Positions 16,773-25,081 of a stretch of DNA of 45,909 bases are shown in pieces; the stretch's first letter is position 1, and each line of letters begins with the position of its first letter. A model generated the notes under the pieces. It did no database searches. It was not told the origin of the DNA and saw only the letters and a program-made list of their open reading frames with translations. Source of the DNA: Pseudobacteriovorax antillogorgiicola (GTDB lineage Bacteria; Bdellovibrionota_B; Oligoflexia; Oligoflexales; RGVZ01). The stretch spans positions 1 through 45,909 of the forward strand of contig CAMBEK010000013.1 of assembly GCA_945865565.1 (NCBI GenBank), written 5' to 3'. A program made the position numbers and the translations under genes.

Positions 16773-17459
16773 ATGTCCATTCGCACACCATCCATCAGCC
16801 TTTTCGGCAACTTATCCAGGCGCTTCTTTAGCTGCGCGGCCATCACCATGAGCCTTCTGTTCTTTGCCGGCGGATCCGCCTTTGCCACTGAGGCAACCCT
16901 AGGGACACTGCTGTTCAGCACTCAAAAAACCAAGTCGGACGGGGTTGATTCCGGCACCAAATCCTCCTTTGGCGTCACGGGGCGCTACCACGATACCCTC
17001 AGCCAGACGATGAGCTGGTTCGCCACCGGCGGAATAGGGATCAACAGCTACTCGTCCGGAAAAAGCGGCAAGGCCCCGGACAACAGCGTCGACCTAATCC
17101 TTGGCGGTGGGGTCCGCTATTATTTCAGCCCTTTTAGCCCAAGCGCCGTGCCTTTTGCTTTTGCTGGTGGTTCTTTCAAATCTGACTCCGAAGCCACCTT
17201 TAACTCCTCGGGATACACGGAAACTGCCGTCAGTGGGCTTTTCCACAGTTCAGGCCTGGGACTTCGCATGGCGCTGGATGACAGCCTGTTTTTTGAATTG
17301 GAATCGTCGTTCTACGAATCCCCACTTTTTGCGATTGAAAAAACAACCACTGCCACGGGTACGACGGAAACCAAAAACGAGAAGACCACGATGCAGCTGT
17401 TTGCCCAGACCTTTGGTCCATTCAATAATGTTTTCTTAAGCTTGGGCATGAAACTGTAA
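16773..17459 (+). CDS. Small outer-membrane beta-barrel protein
   Basis: 228 residues with a clear signal peptide (basic n-region RR, hydrophobic core, cleavage after GGSAFA). The mature part has short alternating strands and ends LFAQTFGPFNNVFLSLGMKL, like barrel proteins of the OmpW/OmpA size class. AGAGGAA upstream is a good ribosome site. It follows the EF-hand lipoprotein on the same strand and is closed by the terminator at 17500. Function unknown. Confidence 0.8.
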   Translation: MSIRTPSISLFGNLSRRFFSCAAITMSLLFFAGGSAFATEATLGTLLFSTQKTKSDGVDSGTKSSFGVTGRYHDTLSQTMSWFATGGIGINSYSSGKSGKAPDNSVDLILGGGVRYYFSPFSPSAVPFAFAGGSFKSDSEATFNSSGYTETAVSGLFHSSGLGLRMALDDSLFFELESSFYESPLFAIEKTTTATGTTETKNEKTTMQLFAQTFGPFNNVFLSLGMKL

Positions 17460-17499
17460 ATTCCACTGGCAACAAGTCCAGAGCATGGTGTAAAGACCT

Positions 17500-17530
17500 C
17501 GGAGCTTGTTAGACACGAGCCCGTTTTTTT
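17500..17530 (+). terminator. Rho-independent terminator between the small barrel and the basic peptide gene
   Basis: Stem CGG(a)GCTTGT at 17500-17509 pairs with ACGAGCCCG at 17515-17523 (one bulged A, one G-T pair) around loop TAGAC, followed by seven T (17524-17530). The next gene's ATG is only 20 bp away, so read-through or attenuation is likely. Confidence 0.8.
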
Positions 17531-17550
17531 GAGCTTTGATGGAGTATCCG

Positions 17551-17673
17551 ATGCGCAAGAACCGTCCGCCCCGCAATCGCAACAAGACCGCCCGCAAACG
17601 CGCTGCCCTGAAGGCCCGCGTGAAACGCCGGAAAGCAAAGAGCCCACACGGCCGCCGTCTTAAAAAAGACTAA
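17551..17673 (+). CDS. 40-residue extremely basic protein, ribosomal-protein-like
   Basis: ATG at 17551 with GGAG seven bases upstream (17541-17544), stop TAA at 17671-17673. The product has 40 residues: 11 Arg, 9 Lys, one acidic residue and no Cys. It begins MRKNRPPRNRNK and ends GRRLKKD. The composition is that of small ribosomal or RNA-binding proteins (compare bTHX or L34 in style only; I see no clear match to either). It exactly fills the space between the terminator and the 3' end of the convergent pfk gene (4 bp gap), which supports its being real. It is probably cytosolic and bound to RNA or the ribosome; that is inference from charge. Confidence 0.65.
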   Translation: MRKNRPPRNRNKTARKRAALKARVKRRKAKSPHGRRLKKD

Positions 17674-17677
17674 TAGA

Positions 17678-18778
17678 TCAGGGGACTTCCCCACAATAGA
17701 TGCCCATGTCCTCGGCTGCGACGATCGTTGGATCCGAGGAGATGAGGCATCTTGCCGCAGCCCCACCCCGACTTCGGGCTTTGGGGTAGCTGGCGACTTC
17801 AACCTGACCCTTTCTCAAGACAACCATCGAACCAAACCGGTTCTCATGGGCAAGTCGGATCGCACGGGTTGCAAACCTTGCGGCGAGAATCCGGTCCACC
17901 GGGTCCGCTTGGCTTCCACGCTGGGTATGCCCCAAAGATGTGCACCGCGTATCACGATCCAGCGCATCATGAAGAAAACTTGCAACCGCGTCGCCAACCC
18001 CCCCAAGGTGACGGCTGCCGCTTGCTGAGGAACGGTACTGCAGCTCCTCTCCTTCGGCGTGAGCCCCTTCCGCACAGACCACAATCGCGTGTTTTTTTCG
18101 GCTCAGGACCTTTTCCTTCAGGTGTTTGGCAAGGCGCTCCCGAGAAAATGGACGCTCGGGGATCAATATGGCGTCAGCACCAGCTGCAATGCCTGCGTTT
18201 AGGGCAATGTAGCCAGCATGGCGTCCCATGACCTCAACCACCATGACCCTCCCGTGGGAAGTGCCGGACGTGTTGACCCGCAAGATCGCTTCCGCTGCTA
18301 CATTCACGGCTGAAGTGAATCCTACGGCCAACTCCGAATCGACGTAATCGTTGTCGATCGTTTTTGGAATCCCGATCAATTTGACGCCACCGCTGGCCAG
18401 TTCTGCTGCAATGCAATGGGTTCCGTCTCCACCAACGACAATCAGGCCATCCAGTCCAAGAGCCTTGTAACCACGGATCACATCTGCCTTGTAGGTTGCG
18501 CCGGCCTTGGCATCGCGAAACGGATTTCCCGCATTGGAAGTCCTCAGATAGGTGCCGCCCATGGTCAGCAGGCAATCCAATGTAAACTCATCCAAGCCGC
18601 CGCCTTTCGGCGAGAAGAGGACCTGATGCTGCGGAGGGTTGAAGGCGAGGCCATTGATTCCTTCGACAATCCCGACGATTGCCGTGTCACCACGGGTACG
18701 AGCCGTCAACACAAGGCTGCGCAGGATCGCATTGAGGCCGGCGCAATCTCCGCCCCCCGTGCATACCCCGAGCTTCAT
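17678..18778 (-). CDS. pfkA: 6-phosphofructokinase
   Basis: 366 residues of the PfkA family, converting fructose 6-phosphate to fructose 1,6-bisphosphate in glycolysis. Visible motifs: the N-terminal GVCTGGGDCAGLN phosphate loop, GGDGTH (116-121), the catalytic PKTIDND (138-144), MGRHAGYIAL, and LGHTQRGS near residue 290. The donor signature is mixed: Gly in the GGDGT position favours ATP, while Lys in PKTIDND is the residue of PPi-type enzymes (ATP enzymes usually have PGTIDND). Such G/K enzymes occur among both ATP and PPi users, so the donor is open. Its start overlaps the upstream lipoprotein gene by four bases (ATGA). Confidence 0.93.
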   Translation of the reverse strand: MKLGVCTGGGDCAGLNAILRSLVLTARTRGDTAIVGIVEGINGLAFNPPQHQVLFSPKGGGLDEFTLDCLLTMGGTYLRTSNAGNPFRDAKAGATYKADVIRGYKALGLDGLIVVGGDGTHCIAAELASGGVKLIGIPKTIDNDYVDSELAVGFTSAVNVAAEAILRVNTSGTSHGRVMVVEVMGRHAGYIALNAGIAAGADAILIPERPFSRERLAKHLKEKVLSRKKHAIVVCAEGAHAEGEELQYRSSASGSRHLGGVGDAVASFLHDALDRDTRCTSLGHTQRGSQADPVDRILAARFATRAIRLAHENRFGSMVVLRKGQVEVASYPKARSRGGAAARCLISSDPTIVAAEDMGIYCGEVP

Positions 18779-19425
18779 TGATCCGCCCTCGCCTGACGGA
18801 TCGCTTTCAAAGTCTGTAAAAAGGCGAAGTGTTTGGGTGCTGTTTTTTCCGTCGCACGCACGATCATGATCCTGGTCTTCACATCCAACCGGGTCTCGCT
18901 TTCCACTGGAACGAGGTGCACCGCCTCATACTGAATCGTATCAAAACTGGCTTCGACATGATCTTCAAGTCCGTCGAGGCCCGCCATATCCTTTCGAAGA
19001 AGGACGACATCCGCTGGCGAAATTGGCTTTAGTGTCACAGGTTCTCGGCTTCCCGGGAGCACGGCCTCCACTTTGGCTGACCCATCCTTGAGAACGAAAA
19101 TCATTGTTTGACCATCATCGACCCAGCCTCCAGCCGAAAAAAGGCCCCAGGCCTCGACCGCCTTGAGTTCCTTGGCCTGTTCAATAAAGGTTTTTTGCCA
19201 CTCGGCCTTAATCCTGGGCGCCAGGATCGATCCTGGGTTCGGGGAGGGGCTTTGATGCGATTTTGAACGCATCGCACACCCTGAATTTCCACAGGCCACC
19301 ACCAGCACCGCAATCAATCCGGCGAAGGCAATGCGCAAAGCGCGAAAGGAGAAAAATCCGCAGATCGAAACTGGAGAAAATAATTGGTCCACGACAAGGC
19401 CCCCAAGGGAAGCGTTTTGTGACAA
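18775..19425 (-). CDS. Lipoprotein of unknown function, coupled to pfk
   Basis: 216 residues from a TTG at 19425; the start is uncertain. GTG 19392 (after GGGGG) or TTG 19338 would give a more normal signal peptide. The hydrophobic run AGLIAVLVVAC contains a lipobox, so the mature protein should be acylated. The mature part carries WQKTFIEQAKELKAVEAWGLFSAGG and two predicted strand-rich halves, without known motifs. The last four bases overlap the pfk start, so the two genes form an operon. The link between an envelope lipoprotein and glycolysis is probably positional. Confidence 0.75.
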   Translation of the reverse strand: MSQNASLGGLVVDQLFSPVSICGFFSFRALRIAFAGLIAVLVVACGNSGCAMRSKSHQSPSPNPGSILAPRIKAEWQKTFIEQAKELKAVEAWGLFSAGGWVDDGQTMIFVLKDGSAKVEAVLPGSREPVTLKPISPADVVLLRKDMAGLDGLEDHVEASFDTIQYEAVHLVPVESETRLDVKTRIMIVRATEKTAPKHFAFLQTLKAIRQARADQ

Positions 19426-19466
19426 AATAGCCTGGATGGCACAGGTGCAAGAACTCTTTCCAAATC

Positions 19467-20537
19467 ATGCCAGATATCGCTGATAGAACGGAGCTTTTTT
19501 TAGTGCAAATCCCAAGCCAGACAACAGGTCAGCAAATCGACCAGCATATCGAACACTTTCGCAATGCCGTCAGGGCAACGCGCAAACGATTTGCGTCCGC
19601 CGAGGTTGCTCCTGATACGATTTGTATCGGCCCGGACGTGACGAGCGTCCAAAATGCAACGGCGCCAGGCGGAACCATCAATTTGTCTTTCATGGCGATC
19701 GTCCATGGTAACGAAGTCGGTGGCCTGCCCGTGGTGACAAGACTCCTGGACCAAATCCTGACGGGCGAGATCCAATTGAAGTCCACGATCGGGATTGCCC
19801 TCGGAAATATCGAAGCCGCACGTGTCGGGCGGCGTTTCCTGGACCGTGACCTGAACCGCAGCTTTGGCATGGGCAGCCTCGGTGAATCTCGCGAAGGCCA
19901 ACGTGCCCGGCAATTACAGGAACTACTCCGGCGCAGCCGCTACCTGTTTGACATCCATCAAACCAGGGAACCTTCGCAGACTCCATTTTTTATATTTCCG
20001 TGGGCGCGGAGGTCTTTTGATTTTGCACGGATGATCTCCAAAGAATTGCCTATCGTCACTCACTGGGGCGGATCTTTTTCACAAGACGGCATGTGTTCAG
20101 ATGAATACGTAAATGCAAAGGGCGGTACGGGCATCACCATCGAACTTGGACAGAGTGGTTTTGACCCCGAACAGATTGATATCGGATTTTCCTGTGCGAT
20201 TCACGCCCTCCACGCAACGGGATCTGCTGACGTAAAGCAATTTGGTATTTTAAGGGCCCCAAAGGAATTCACCAGTTCCATCTATACTTGGCACGGTATG
20301 ATTCCTTATCCACAAACTGGCGAAGTGACTTTAATGCCTGGTTTTGAGAACTTTCAAACAATAGTCGCCGGGACCCTTGTCGCACGTCATAACGATCAGG
20401 AAATAACTGCCCCAGTCAGCGGCAGGCTGCTGTTTCCAAAATATGTCCGACCCGGAACTCCAGATGCTGACGGACCAAGGCCAGCAGAACTTTGCAGGAT
20501 CATGAAAAACATCTCATCGGAGGAACTCCCGGCATGA
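19467..20537 (+). CDS. Succinylglutamate desuccinylase/aspartoacylase-family zinc hydrolase
   Basis: 356 residues of the AstE/AspA family, M14-like zinc amidohydrolases that cleave N-acyl amino acids. Zinc ligands are visible: His80 and Glu83 in VHGNEVGG, and His164 in FDIHQT. DLNR at 128-131 is the substrate-binding signature and Glu226 in TIELGQ is in place as the catalytic acid. The C-terminal part (YTWHGMIPYPQTGEVTLMPGFENFQTIVAGT...) is the beta domain that closes the active site. No other arginine-catabolism (ast) genes are nearby, so the substrate is unknown. The stop overlaps the next gene's ATG (ATGA). Confidence 0.88.
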   Translation: MPDIADRTELFLVQIPSQTTGQQIDQHIEHFRNAVRATRKRFASAEVAPDTICIGPDVTSVQNATAPGGTINLSFMAIVHGNEVGGLPVVTRLLDQILTGEIQLKSTIGIALGNIEAARVGRRFLDRDLNRSFGMGSLGESREGQRARQLQELLRRSRYLFDIHQTREPSQTPFFIFPWARRSFDFARMISKELPIVTHWGGSFSQDGMCSDEYVNAKGGTGITIELGQSGFDPEQIDIGFSCAIHALHATGSADVKQFGILRAPKEFTSSIYTWHGMIPYPQTGEVTLMPGFENFQTIVAGTLVARHNDQEITAPVSGRLLFPKYVRPGTPDADGPRPAELCRIMKNISSEELPA

Positions 20538-21826
20538 GATCATCTGCCAAAAAAACATGCCTTGTTGTTGCAACCATCTTTGCGGGGGTCGCTGCTATTG
20601 ACTCGATCGCGAACGCCAAGAAGCCCGCGGTGTCGCCTGCGCCCTCAGCATCACCATCTGTATCGCCGTCCGCGCCGCCATCCGATGCGCCAAGCCCATC
20701 TGCAATTCCGACCCCAACATCAAAAGAAGATCTGGAAAAATCGGCAAAGACCGAAGCCGCTGATTTCCAGCGCACCTGCACCAATGACTTTCACCTTCCA
20801 TTTGGCCGCAAGTTGATTTTTTCATTAGATGGCACAAGGGCCTACGCCATCTTGCCCGTGGCCAGAAATCTTGGCGGGGACAAGACAGAGAAGGGCGGCC
20901 TGGTCCCCGAGCGAAAGCTGGTTGCCTACGAAATCCAACTGGCCTCTGCTTCGGCCGTGCCGCAATTTGGCCTGCGCAATACGATGGCGGCAGATTTGAT
21001 GGTTACCCTCGACCCCATGGGATTTTCTTCCGGAATGGCAGCAGTCGTTTCGGAACCTGCATTTGCGAACTGCGCGCGCGGAGAAATGGAATTGATTTCG
21101 GGCGTATCCAACGCATCCGGCCCAGTCCGCCGCAAGGGTTTTTTCGGCGTTGTCCCATTCAACCGGATCCCCGTAATTTTTGAACCGTTAACCCGAAGCC
21201 TCCTGCAACTTGATACCAACACGATGCAATCACGCGCCCTGAGCAAAGTTGAACCGGGCAGCCATGTCATTCACGTTGATCCTTTGGCCGGGAAGTCCAC
21301 GCAATGGCATGAAAAGAAAAGGACCCTCACCACGATTTCAACGTCAGCAAACTCCAGCCGCCGGATGATCAAAGTGAAAGATGGTTTTCAGATTTTGCAG
21401 CACATGGGCCGTTTTGGGGCACTGCAAATTTCAGGACCGGCAAATAGCATCACGATCCACGAGATTCGTTCGTGGACCGGCGTCACGAAAGATGGTCAAT
21501 TCAACTTCAAACTGCCTGTCGCCAACAGCGTGACCCAAGCCCACGTCTGGCCAAACTTTGATCGCAAGATTGCATTGGTGCAGGGACGGACCGACGACGT
21601 CCGCCGGCGTTGGCAAAAAGTTTTTCTCGTAGATTATGGCGAAGGCCGTGTGATCCGTGAATTCACCACCAAAGGTGTCGACTATTTCGGGGAGGTCGGG
21701 ATTTCATCCAATACAAAAACCATCGTCCTCGTGCACATGAATGGGGCCCATTCTGTTGCCGACAAACTCTTGATCGTCGACCTTTCCAAAGGCACCACAA
21801 AAGAAGTCGCGCTTACTGTGCCGTGA
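20534..21826 (+). CDS. Secreted protein of unknown function, Pro/Ser/Ala-rich linker
   Basis: 430 residues from ATG 20534, chosen because GGAGGA lies upstream and the resulting N-terminus is a proper signal peptide (MRSSAKKTCLVV..., cleavage after SIANA). A Ser/Pro/Ala-rich linker (about residues 28-57) follows. The rest shows repeated strands with WD-like spacing (FSLDGTRAYAILPVA, KLLIVDLSKGT), which could be a beta-propeller; that is a guess. The ATGA overlap with the zinc hydrolase gene suggests a two-gene operon. The 3' end overlaps the convergent pseudouridine synthase by 14 bp. Confidence 0.75.
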   Translation: MRSSAKKTCLVVATIFAGVAAIDSIANAKKPAVSPAPSASPSVSPSAPPSDAPSPSAIPTPTSKEDLEKSAKTEAADFQRTCTNDFHLPFGRKLIFSLDGTRAYAILPVARNLGGDKTEKGGLVPERKLVAYEIQLASASAVPQFGLRNTMAADLMVTLDPMGFSSGMAAVVSEPAFANCARGEMELISGVSNASGPVRRKGFFGVVPFNRIPVIFEPLTRSLLQLDTNTMQSRALSKVEPGSHVIHVDPLAGKSTQWHEKKRTLTTISTSANSSRRMIKVKDGFQILQHMGRFGALQISGPANSITIHEIRSWTGVTKDGQFNFKLPVANSVTQAHVWPNFDRKIALVQGRTDDVRRRWQKVFLVDYGEGRVIREFTTKGVDYFGEVGISSNTKTIVLVHMNGAHSVADKLLIVDLSKGTTKEVALTVP

Positions 21827-22796
21827 GTGTGCACTTCGCCCAAAGGTCTGCCATGTCTTGCGGGATTGGAACTTCCACGTCGACAGTTTTTTTTGATTGC
21901 GGGTGGGTGAAGCGTAATTTTCCAGCGTGCAGGCACAACCGGTGAAATCCGCAGCGCTGTTGTACGTTTGCCGTATTGCCATCCTCAAAGTACTCAAGAA
22001 AAACATTTTCATCCGGATGGTAAAGTTTGTCGCCCACAAGATGGTGTCCCGCAAATGCTGCGTGAATTCGAATTTGGTTTGTCCGTCCAGTTTTCGGCGT
22101 CGCGCGCAGCAGGCTCCGAGCAACGCCGCGCCCCAAAGTTTCAAAACCCGTCTCGGCATCGAGCCCTTCGGGGACCACCCACTTCTTGATCCTGATCTGT
22201 GATTCCTTCAGGTCCCCAATCGGACCGCTTTCAGTCCATGAATCGTGATCGGGCAAACCATTCACAATCGCCAGGTATTCCTTGTGAACCTTGCGCGCAG
22301 CCCAATCGGCCGAAAGGCGCTTGCGCGCGTCAGGGGTCGCAGCGCAGAGAACAATTCCACTAGTCTCGCGGTCCAATCGATGGACGGCAGACCACTCGCG
22401 GCCGAAAGCCTCCCAAACCAAATGGGTGAAGGTATTGAACCGGTAGGGACCGTTTTCATGCATGGGCAGGTTGCCCGGCTTAAAAACCGCCATGACCTCG
22501 CCCTCCCGCCAAACCTCAAAGATGCCACGATCGACTTCAGGCTCAACCGCCGGTGGATGGAAAAAGGTAAGCAGGTCGCCCCGTTCCAACCGGTAGGCCG
22601 GCGAAACAATAGCCCCATTGACTCTCAGGCACCCGGAAAAAATCCGGAGTTGCCACCCTCCACGGGTCAGGAACGGATATTTTCGGGCCAAAAAAAGGTC
22701 GAGGCGGTCCCCGGGTCCCTCATTTTCAACGGTGGGTCCGAGGCTGCGAAAATGTTCCGGTTTGGTTTGCATGCTTGTCGGTTGCCGGGTTTCCAT
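21813..22796 (-). CDS. RluA-family pseudouridine synthase
   Basis: 327 residues from ATG 22796. GTG codons at 22820/22817 are alternatives that would start 1 bp from the smpB start. An S4-like N-terminal RNA-binding region (about 25-85) precedes the synthase domain, with AVHRLDRETSGIVL carrying the catalytic Asp of the RluA family, then GRTNQIRIHAAFAGHHLVGD, the second family motif. It isomerises uridine in rRNA or tRNA; the target site cannot be told from sequence. It is divergent from smpB, with almost no space between. Confidence 0.92.
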   Translation of the reverse strand: METRQPTSMQTKPEHFRSLGPTVENEGPGDRLDLFLARKYPFLTRGGWQLRIFSGCLRVNGAIVSPAYRLERGDLLTFFHPPAVEPEVDRGIFEVWREGEVMAVFKPGNLPMHENGPYRFNTFTHLVWEAFGREWSAVHRLDRETSGIVLCAATPDARKRLSADWAARKVHKEYLAIVNGLPDHDSWTESGPIGDLKESQIRIKKWVVPEGLDAETGFETLGRGVARSLLRATPKTGRTNQIRIHAAFAGHHLVGDKLYHPDENVFLEYFEDGNTANVQQRCGFHRLCLHAGKLRFTHPQSKKTVDVEVPIPQDMADLWAKCTLTAQ

Positions 22797-22821
22797 GACT
22801 CGGCTACGCTCTACCACCACT

Positions 22822-23289
22822 ATGGTCGTTCAAGGTATCAAAATCATTGTCACCAACCGCAAGGCCGGCCACGAGTATGAGCTGGGGGCCAAGTATGAGG
22901 CAGGAATTGTCCTGAAGGGCACCGAGGTCAAGTCTATCCGTGCCGGCCGCATCAATATCGCTGACGGTTGGGTCGAAGTCGACCACAAGGGCGAAGCCAT
23001 CCTGCACGAAGTCCAGATCAGCCACTACAGCCACGGCAATGTCATGAACCACGAGGAAAAACAGCCGCGCAAGTTGCTGCTTTCACGGGTTGAAATCAAC
23101 AAGATCGCCCACCAAACGGAAACCAAGGGCCTCACGGTCGTTCCCACCAAAGTCTATTTAAAAAACGGCTTCGTGAAGATTGAGATCGCCATGGCCAAGG
23201 GAAAAAAAGCCCACGACAAGCGCCAAAGTGACAAAGCCAAAGACGCGAACCGCGAAATGGCCAGAGCTTTGCGACCGAGTCGCACCTGA
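22822..23289 (+). CDS. smpB: SsrA-binding protein SmpB
   Basis: 155 residues. SmpB binds tmRNA and brings it to stalled ribosomes for trans-translation. Family features are clear: YEAGIVLKGTEVKSIRAG near the N-terminus, ISHYSHGN, and a basic tail (KGKKAHDKRQSDKAKD) that enters the mRNA channel. Start ATG 22822 gives the usual length; no good Shine-Dalgarno precedes it, so translation may begin on a near-leaderless transcript. The tmRNA gene itself is not in the window. Glutaredoxin follows 37 bp downstream. Confidence 0.96.
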   Translation: MVVQGIKIIVTNRKAGHEYELGAKYEAGIVLKGTEVKSIRAGRINIADGWVEVDHKGEAILHEVQISHYSHGNVMNHEEKQPRKLLLSRVEINKIAHQTETKGLTVVPTKVYLKNGFVKIEIAMAKGKKAHDKRQSDKAKDANREMARALRPSRT

Positions 23290-23326
23290 GCTTCAAACCA
23301 TCCACCCCTGTACGGGAGTCAACTTC

Positions 23327-23602
23327 ATGCCATCGGACAAACCGTCGAACAAAAAAGAGATCCGGGTTTACACGACCAATTACTGCCCGTACTGCGTGAA
23401 TGCCAAAAAATTTCTGACCAGCCTTGGCCTTCCCTTCTCGGAGATCAATCTCGAGGAAAATCCGGAACTTCGTGCAAAGCTCAGCTCCGAAAACAACGGC
23501 TGGCGCACCGTGCCCATGATCTTCATCGGTGATCATTTTGTCGGAGGGTTCACCGATCTCAAGGCGCTGCATGATTCCGGAAAAATGAATGAACTTTTAT
23601 AA
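23327..23602 (+). CDS. Glutaredoxin
   Basis: 91 residues, dithiol glutaredoxin with active site CPYC (Cys20-Cys23), TVPMIFIG carrying the cis-Pro, and GGFTDL for glutathione contacts. It is a cytosolic reductant of disulfides and mixed glutathione disulfides. ATG 23327 is chosen for its GGGAG ribosome site and the normal Grx length. The next gene may begin inside its last codons. Confidence 0.95.
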   Translation: MPSDKPSNKKEIRVYTTNYCPYCVNAKKFLTSLGLPFSEINLEENPELRAKLSSENNGWRTVPMIFIGDHFVGGFTDLKALHDSGKMNELL

Positions 23603-25013
23603 GGTCATGATGGTTGCCAGCGGAGTGCTCCTTGCTGCTGCCGGCGGAACCGCAATCTTGCGTGGCTTTCAAAATCAGAAAATTTCCGTCCAAAAATCAG
23701 CCCAGACTGCCCATGAGACATCGACTTCTGATTTCATTGCAATCCCGGCATCAAATGCCAACTCAGACATTTCAAACCTTGCGCAGGCTTTCGGGTTTTC
23801 TGACCCGCGCGAACTTGAAACGGCGCAACAAATTCGCATCTTGTTCACCACCGCAGCCTACAGCAAGACCTTGACCCTTATCGAAGAAAACCTCGGGAAT
23901 CCCGGGATTTCCCCGTCGTTTAGAAGCTGGCTTGGATTTCAACTGCCGGTTGTCCTGGCAAGCGATGGCTGGGCGGCGATCGGAACGGGGGATTGTGACA
24001 AAGCCATTGAGTCCCTGCGCCGCGCCGCTTCGATGGCGAAGGAATTGAATGCTCCTGGGCCCATGCAAGCCGACATCCGCCGCGGCCTTGGATTTTGCTT
24101 GAAGAAATCCGGGCAACCGGGAGGCGCCGAAGAAAATCTGCACGAGGCCATCAAGGCAAATGCCGGAGACCAGGAATCACGCCTCCTGCTGGCCGATTTG
24201 TATGAGACCGACGGCCGTTTCTCTGAAGCCGTACAGACACTGGAAGAAGGATCGCCATCGGGCGAGGTCGCAAAGCGCCTGGAAGTGATGCGTCGCCGTG
24301 CGGGCGAAGGTGATTTGCAACAAATCCAGCGCACTCCCCACTTCACCATCTCGTATCGAACAGGCGAGCATGAGGCCCTTGCAGCTGAAGCGGCTCAAAT
24401 TTTAGAGGGGAGCCTGGATGAGTTTGTTGAAAAGTATGGCTACAAGGAACCTGCGACACCACTCGAAGTCATCCTCTATCCAACGGAAAAATTTTCGTGG
24501 GTTCTTGGCGGCGTTCCCGACTGGGCCGAGGGGATTTTTGACGGGCGCATGCGAATTCCAATCCGTAGCCGGGCAGGTGGCGGTACCGGAATTATCTCCC
24601 AGGTCCTGCGCCACGAGCTGATCCATGCTCTGAATTCAAACATGACCGGCGGGCGGGCGTTGCCCCCGTGGCTTGAGGAGGGCTTGGCCCAAAGGATCGG
24701 CGAAATGCCTTTGGGGGGCGCATTTCCCTTTCCGATCAAACCTGCACCGTTTTCTCCGGCTGCCGATTTTGGTGCGTCTTACATGACCTTCGGTGCAGCA
24801 GCGGCTGGTTCGATCTACCGGCAGAGTTTGTATCTGGTCATGACCCTGGAAAATATGGAATCCGACGCCCTGCGCCGCGTGATATCTGGACTCTCCCCAA
24901 ACCTCGGAACATCCGGGGATGCGGTTCTTGCACCCGTCGGTGGCAACTTTGCGCGCCTCCATGAGGTTGCAGCTGGTTGGTGGAAAGAGCGTCACGCCCT
25001 TGCAGCGCGCTGA
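23589..25013 (+). CDS. TPR protein with gluzincin (peptidase MA-like) domain
   Basis: 474 residues. An N-terminal hydrophobic segment (6-25) is a signal or anchor. TPR-like helices span about 120-225 (CDKAIESLRRAASMAKEL; GGAEENLHEAIKAN). The C-terminal domain is a gluzincin peptidase: HELIH (342-346) with the third zinc ligand Glu364 in PPWLEEGLAQR, the layout of the peptidase MA family. It is probably a periplasmic or membrane-bound zinc protease. The start may be 23589 (14-bp overlap with glutaredoxin), 23607 or 23610; the last two follow AAGG directly. Its stop lies within the possible N-terminal extension of mrp. Confidence 0.88.
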   Translation: MNFYKVMMVASGVLLAAAGGTAILRGFQNQKISVQKSAQTAHETSTSDFIAIPASNANSDISNLAQAFGFSDPRELETAQQIRILFTTAAYSKTLTLIEENLGNPGISPSFRSWLGFQLPVVLASDGWAAIGTGDCDKAIESLRRAASMAKELNAPGPMQADIRRGLGFCLKKSGQPGGAEENLHEAIKANAGDQESRLLLADLYETDGRFSEAVQTLEEGSPSGEVAKRLEVMRRRAGEGDLQQIQRTPHFTISYRTGEHEALAAEAAQILEGSLDEFVEKYGYKEPATPLEVILYPTEKFSWVLGGVPDWAEGIFDGRMRIPIRSRAGGGTGIISQVLRHELIHALNSNMTGGRALPPWLEEGLAQRIGEMPLGGAFPFPIKPAPFSPAADFGASYMTFGAAAAGSIYRQSLYLVMTLENMESDALRRVISGLSPNLGTSGDAVLAPVGGNFARLHEVAAGWWKERHALAAR

Positions 25014-25081
25014 AAGTCCTGATAATTCCGACGGACTCCGCAAAATTCCAGCGGAATCCAGAACCCGGGGAACCGCTGCCT

